A DNA stretch of 64,000 bases from Caballeronia sp. SEWSISQ10-4 2 (GTDB taxonomy: Bacteria > Pseudomonadota > Gammaproteobacteria > Burkholderiales > Burkholderiaceae), in the NCBI RefSeq assembly GCF_030464885.1, contig NZ_JALPRJ010000013.1, positions 62,001 through 126,000 of the forward strand. Direction: 5' to 3'. The position numbers were made by a program, and so were the translations under genes. Within the stretch, counting starts at the first letter, position 1; each line of letters opens with the position of its first letter. The notes beneath the pieces are model-generated. The model was not told the DNA's origin. It did no database searches and saw nothing but the letters and a program-made list of their open reading frames with translations. Shown piece by piece: positions 61,839 through 64,000 of the stretch.

Positions 61839-62885
61839 TTATTGCAACGGCGTGAAATCGAGCCGGCGCCCTTCCGCGTTGCTGCGAATGGCGAGATCGA
61901 TGATGGTCATGACATCGACGGCATCTTGCGCCGTGACGGGGAACGGCTTGCCTTCGAGCACCGATGCCGCCAGCGCACGATAAAACTCCGCATACGCGCC
62001 ATCGCGGGTGGCGAATTCCTGGCGCAAGTCGTGATCGCCATCGACTTCACGCAAGAGGCCCGGCGGATTGCGGCCAAACCCAGGATTGCCGGGACGCAAA
62101 CCGGCTTTGAGCTGGTCTTCCTGCACATCGAGACCCGTTTTCACATAGCTGCCGCGCGTGCCGTGAATAGCGAAGCGCGGCGGGTCCAGCGCGGCGAGCG
62201 CGGTTGCGTGCAGCACGATTTCCTTGTCTGCATAGCCGAGCAGCAGGTGGACGTAATCCGGTGCGCTCGCGTGATCGCGATGTGCTTTTACGCTGGCGAA
62301 TACGGTCTGCGGTGCGCCGAAAAGCGCCAGCGCCTGATCGATGAGATGCGGCCCGAGATCGAACAGCAAGCCGCCGCCGCGCGACGCTTCCTCGCGCCAG
62401 CGTTGCGGCACTTTCGGCCGGAAGCGGTCGAAATGCGACTCGTAGTGCGTCACGCGACCAAGCCGGCCACTTTCGATCAGCGCACGCACCGTCATGAAAT
62501 CGCCGTCCCAGCGGCGGTTGTGAAACGGCGCAAACAGCAGTCCGTGGGTTTTGGCCAGATCGGTGAGGGTTTTTGCGTCGGCGCCGGACAAGGTGACCGG
62601 TTTATCGACGACTACGTTCCTGCCTGCTTCGAGGGCTCGCTTCGCGAGGTCGAAATGGGTGTCGTTGGGGGTTGCTATGACGATGCAATCAAGCTCGTCG
62701 AGCGCGAGCAGCGCATCGAAATCTTCGACGATCGTCGCTTTCGGGTAATCGGCCTGTGCGCGCTCGGGTTTGCCTGTGGCAATGGCCGATACCGTCGCGC
62801 GGCCACAGTGTTCTATCACCGGAGCGTGAAAGGTTTCGCCGGCAAAGCCATAGCCCATCAGGCCGACTTTTAGAAGTGCTGTCAT
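61839..62885 (-). CDS. Gfo/Idh/MocA-family NAD(P)-dependent oxidoreductase
   Basis: This 348-residue enzyme has an N-terminal Rossmann fold (VGLMGYGFAGETFHAPVIEH), the family VVDKPVTLSGADAKTL (Lys of the EKP-like motif, with Asp for Glu) and a C-terminal sugar-binding-type domain (HRLDPRFAIHGTRGS-like segment and FDLGPHLIDQALALFG with the catalytic-region His). It probably oxidises a polyol or sugar derivative. It stands alone, divergent from rep, with a 271-bp gap in which I see no further gene. Confidence 0.9.
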   Translation of the reverse strand: MTALLKVGLMGYGFAGETFHAPVIEHCGRATVSAIATGKPERAQADYPKATIVEDFDALLALDELDCIVIATPNDTHFDLAKRALEAGRNVVVDKPVTLSGADAKTLTDLAKTHGLLFAPFHNRRWDGDFMTVRALIESGRLGRVTHYESHFDRFRPKVPQRWREEASRGGGLLFDLGPHLIDQALALFGAPQTVFASVKAHRDHASAPDYVHLLLGYADKEIVLHATALAALDPPRFAIHGTRGSYVKTGLDVQEDQLKAGLRPGNPGFGRNPPGLLREVDGDHDLRQEFATRDGAYAEFYRALAASVLEGKPFPVTAQDAVDVMTIIDLAIRSNAEGRRLDFTPLQ

Positions 62886-63156
62886 GCGGGCATCCTGTTT
62901 GTGTTGGCGATGCCGTTATTGTGGCATGCGCGGAGGGAGCGGTTTGGGGTTGGAACTCCGTGCCGCGTTGGATTCTTCCTCCCGAAAGGGCCAGAACCAT
63001 TGCTTTCGAGCGACGGTTTCTTCCGTGTTAACATCGCGCTCTCGAAATTGCGCCCGCAGGAAAAACGCGCAATTTTGCTCGCTCTCTTGCTCACCATCGC
63101 GTACTTCCGGCAGCCGAAACGTCCGCCCGATTTACGCATCTCAAAGTGTCCGAACG

Positions 63157-64000
63157 ATGTCCGCAGCAGGTATGAACGCCGCGCAATCCGAAGCGGTGCG
63201 CTATCTCGATGGTCCATGTCTCGTGCTCGCCGGTGCCGGCAGCGGCAAGACACGCGTGATCACCCAGAAGATTGCCCATCTGATCGAGGGCAAAGGCTTC
63301 GAGCCGAAGCACATTGCCGCGCTGACCTTCACGAACAAAGCCGCGCTTGAAATGCGCGAGCGTACGGCGAAGCTGCTCGAAGGCAAAACGCTCACCACGC
63401 CCGGCAAGGAGGGCCGCCGGGTGCCGGTGAACCAGTTGACCATCTCCACGTTTCACTCGCTCGGCGTGCAGATCATGCGGCAGGAGGCTGAGCACGTCGG
63501 CCTGAAACCGCAGTTCTCGATCATGGATTCCAGCGATTGTTTCGGCCTCGTCCAGGAACAGCTCGGGACCACCGACAAAGGCCTGATCCGCAAGGTCCAG
63601 TCGATTATTTCGCTGTGGAAAAACGGCATGGTGTCGCCGGATCAGGCGTCGGCGATGGCGTCGAACGAGGACGAGATGCAGGCGGCCATCGTGTTTCGAA
63701 GCTATGTCGCGACGCTGCACGCCTATCAGGCGCTCGATTTCGATGACCTGATCCTGAAGCCCGCGCAACTCTTCTCGGAAAACGAGCAGGTCCGCGAGAA
63801 GTGGCAGAACCGGCTGCGTTATCTGCTGATCGACGAATATCAGGACACGAACGCGTGTCAGTACGAGTTGCTGAAACTGCTGGCGGGTCCGCGCGCGGCG
63901 TTCACGGCCGTGGGCGATGACGATCAAGCCATCTATGGCTGGCGCGGCGCGACGCTGGAAAACCTCGCACAGTTGGGCAAGGACTTTCCGAAGCTTCATG
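63157..64000 (+). CDS. rep: ATP-dependent DNA helicase Rep, 5' part (3' end outside window)
   Basis: This superfamily 1A helicase has motif I GPCLVLAGAGSGKTRVITQK, motif Ia ALTFTNKAALEMRERT, STFHSLGVQIMR, Walker B YLLIDEYQDTNACQYE and motif III VGDDDQAIYGWRGA. The GPCLVLAGAGSGKTRVI start and spacing match Rep better than UvrD or PcrA. The start may be the ATG at 63157 or the one at 63172. The first 281 codons are visible, and the frame runs out of the window open. Confidence 0.93.
   Translation, partial: MSAAGMNAAQSEAVRYLDGPCLVLAGAGSGKTRVITQKIAHLIEGKGFEPKHIAALTFTNKAALEMRERTAKLLEGKTLTTPGKEGRRVPVNQLTISTFHSLGVQIMRQEAEHVGLKPQFSIMDSSDCFGLVQEQLGTTDKGLIRKVQSIISLWKNGMVSPDQASAMASNEDEMQAAIVFRSYVATLHAYQALDFDDLILKPAQLFSENEQVREKWQNRLRYLLIDEYQDTNACQYELLKLLAGPRAAFTAVGDDDQAIYGWRGATLENLAQLGKDFPKLH

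Overview
The window looks like the main chromosome of a Burkholderiaceae beta-proteobacterium (Burkholderia, Paraburkholderia or Caballeronia type). Supporting signs are the GC-rich coding sequence, the gene order mnmG-rsmG-parA-parB followed by atpIBEFHAGDC, the large proline-catabolic PutA, the glycine-riboswitch gcvTHP operon and the abundance of branched-chain-type (Liv) ABC transporters. Two perfect copies of the parS palindrome TGTTTCACGTGAAACA next to parAB suggest an origin-proximal part of the chromosome. The species call is inference from gene content; no database was searched.

Layout. 1-2.6 kb: the 3' end of a SET-domain gene and a TctE/TctD-like two-component system. 3.1-5.6 kb: phhB, a divergent Lrp/AsnC regulator, a CYTH-domain protein and a LysR regulator. 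5.8-12.7 kb: a GMC oxidoreductase followed by a complete Liv-type ABC transporter (ATPase, ATPase, binding protein, two permeases). 12.9-13.04 kb: an orphan promoter-terminator pair that may be a small RNA. 13.3-19.7 kb: a second Liv-type system with two tandem paralogous binding proteins, a permease, a permease-ATPase fusion and an ATPase. 19.7-25.4 kb: mnmG, rsmG, parA, parB, parS sites and an anion permease. 25.6-33.6 kb: the F1Fo ATP synthase operon with a clear promoter and terminator.

33.8-38.3 kb: an acyl-CoA synthetase, an esterase, periplasmic PheC and a repeat-rich intergenic region. 38.3-42.2 kb: hemE and priA, separated by an AT-rich stretch with DnaA-box-like sites and perfect inverted repeats. 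42.2-47.9 kb: a small membrane protein, putA with a candidate PutA operator, and an amino-acid binding protein. 47.9-51.4 kb: an acyl-CoA synthetase and a ThDP enzyme, followed by a dispersed-repeat-like region. 51.9-59.6 kb: sdaA, an alginate-lyase-like gene and gcvP, gcvH, gcvT behind a tandem glycine riboswitch. 59.6-64 kb: a divergent TetR / ABC-membrane-protein pair with two operators, a small lipoprotein, a Gfo/Idh/MocA oxidoreductase and the 5' part of rep.

Functionally, much of the window is amino-acid uptake and catabolism (two and a half Liv systems, PutA, glycine cleavage, serine deaminase, pterin dehydratase, PheC) set among core chromosome-maintenance and energy genes. I found no CRISPR array, prophage, insertion sequence, tRNA or rRNA. 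The least explained material lies in the intergenic regions: the small-RNA candidate, the two-state hairpin before the second LivH-type permease, the GGTTTT repeat block, the hemE-priA region and the possible PutA operator/terminator.
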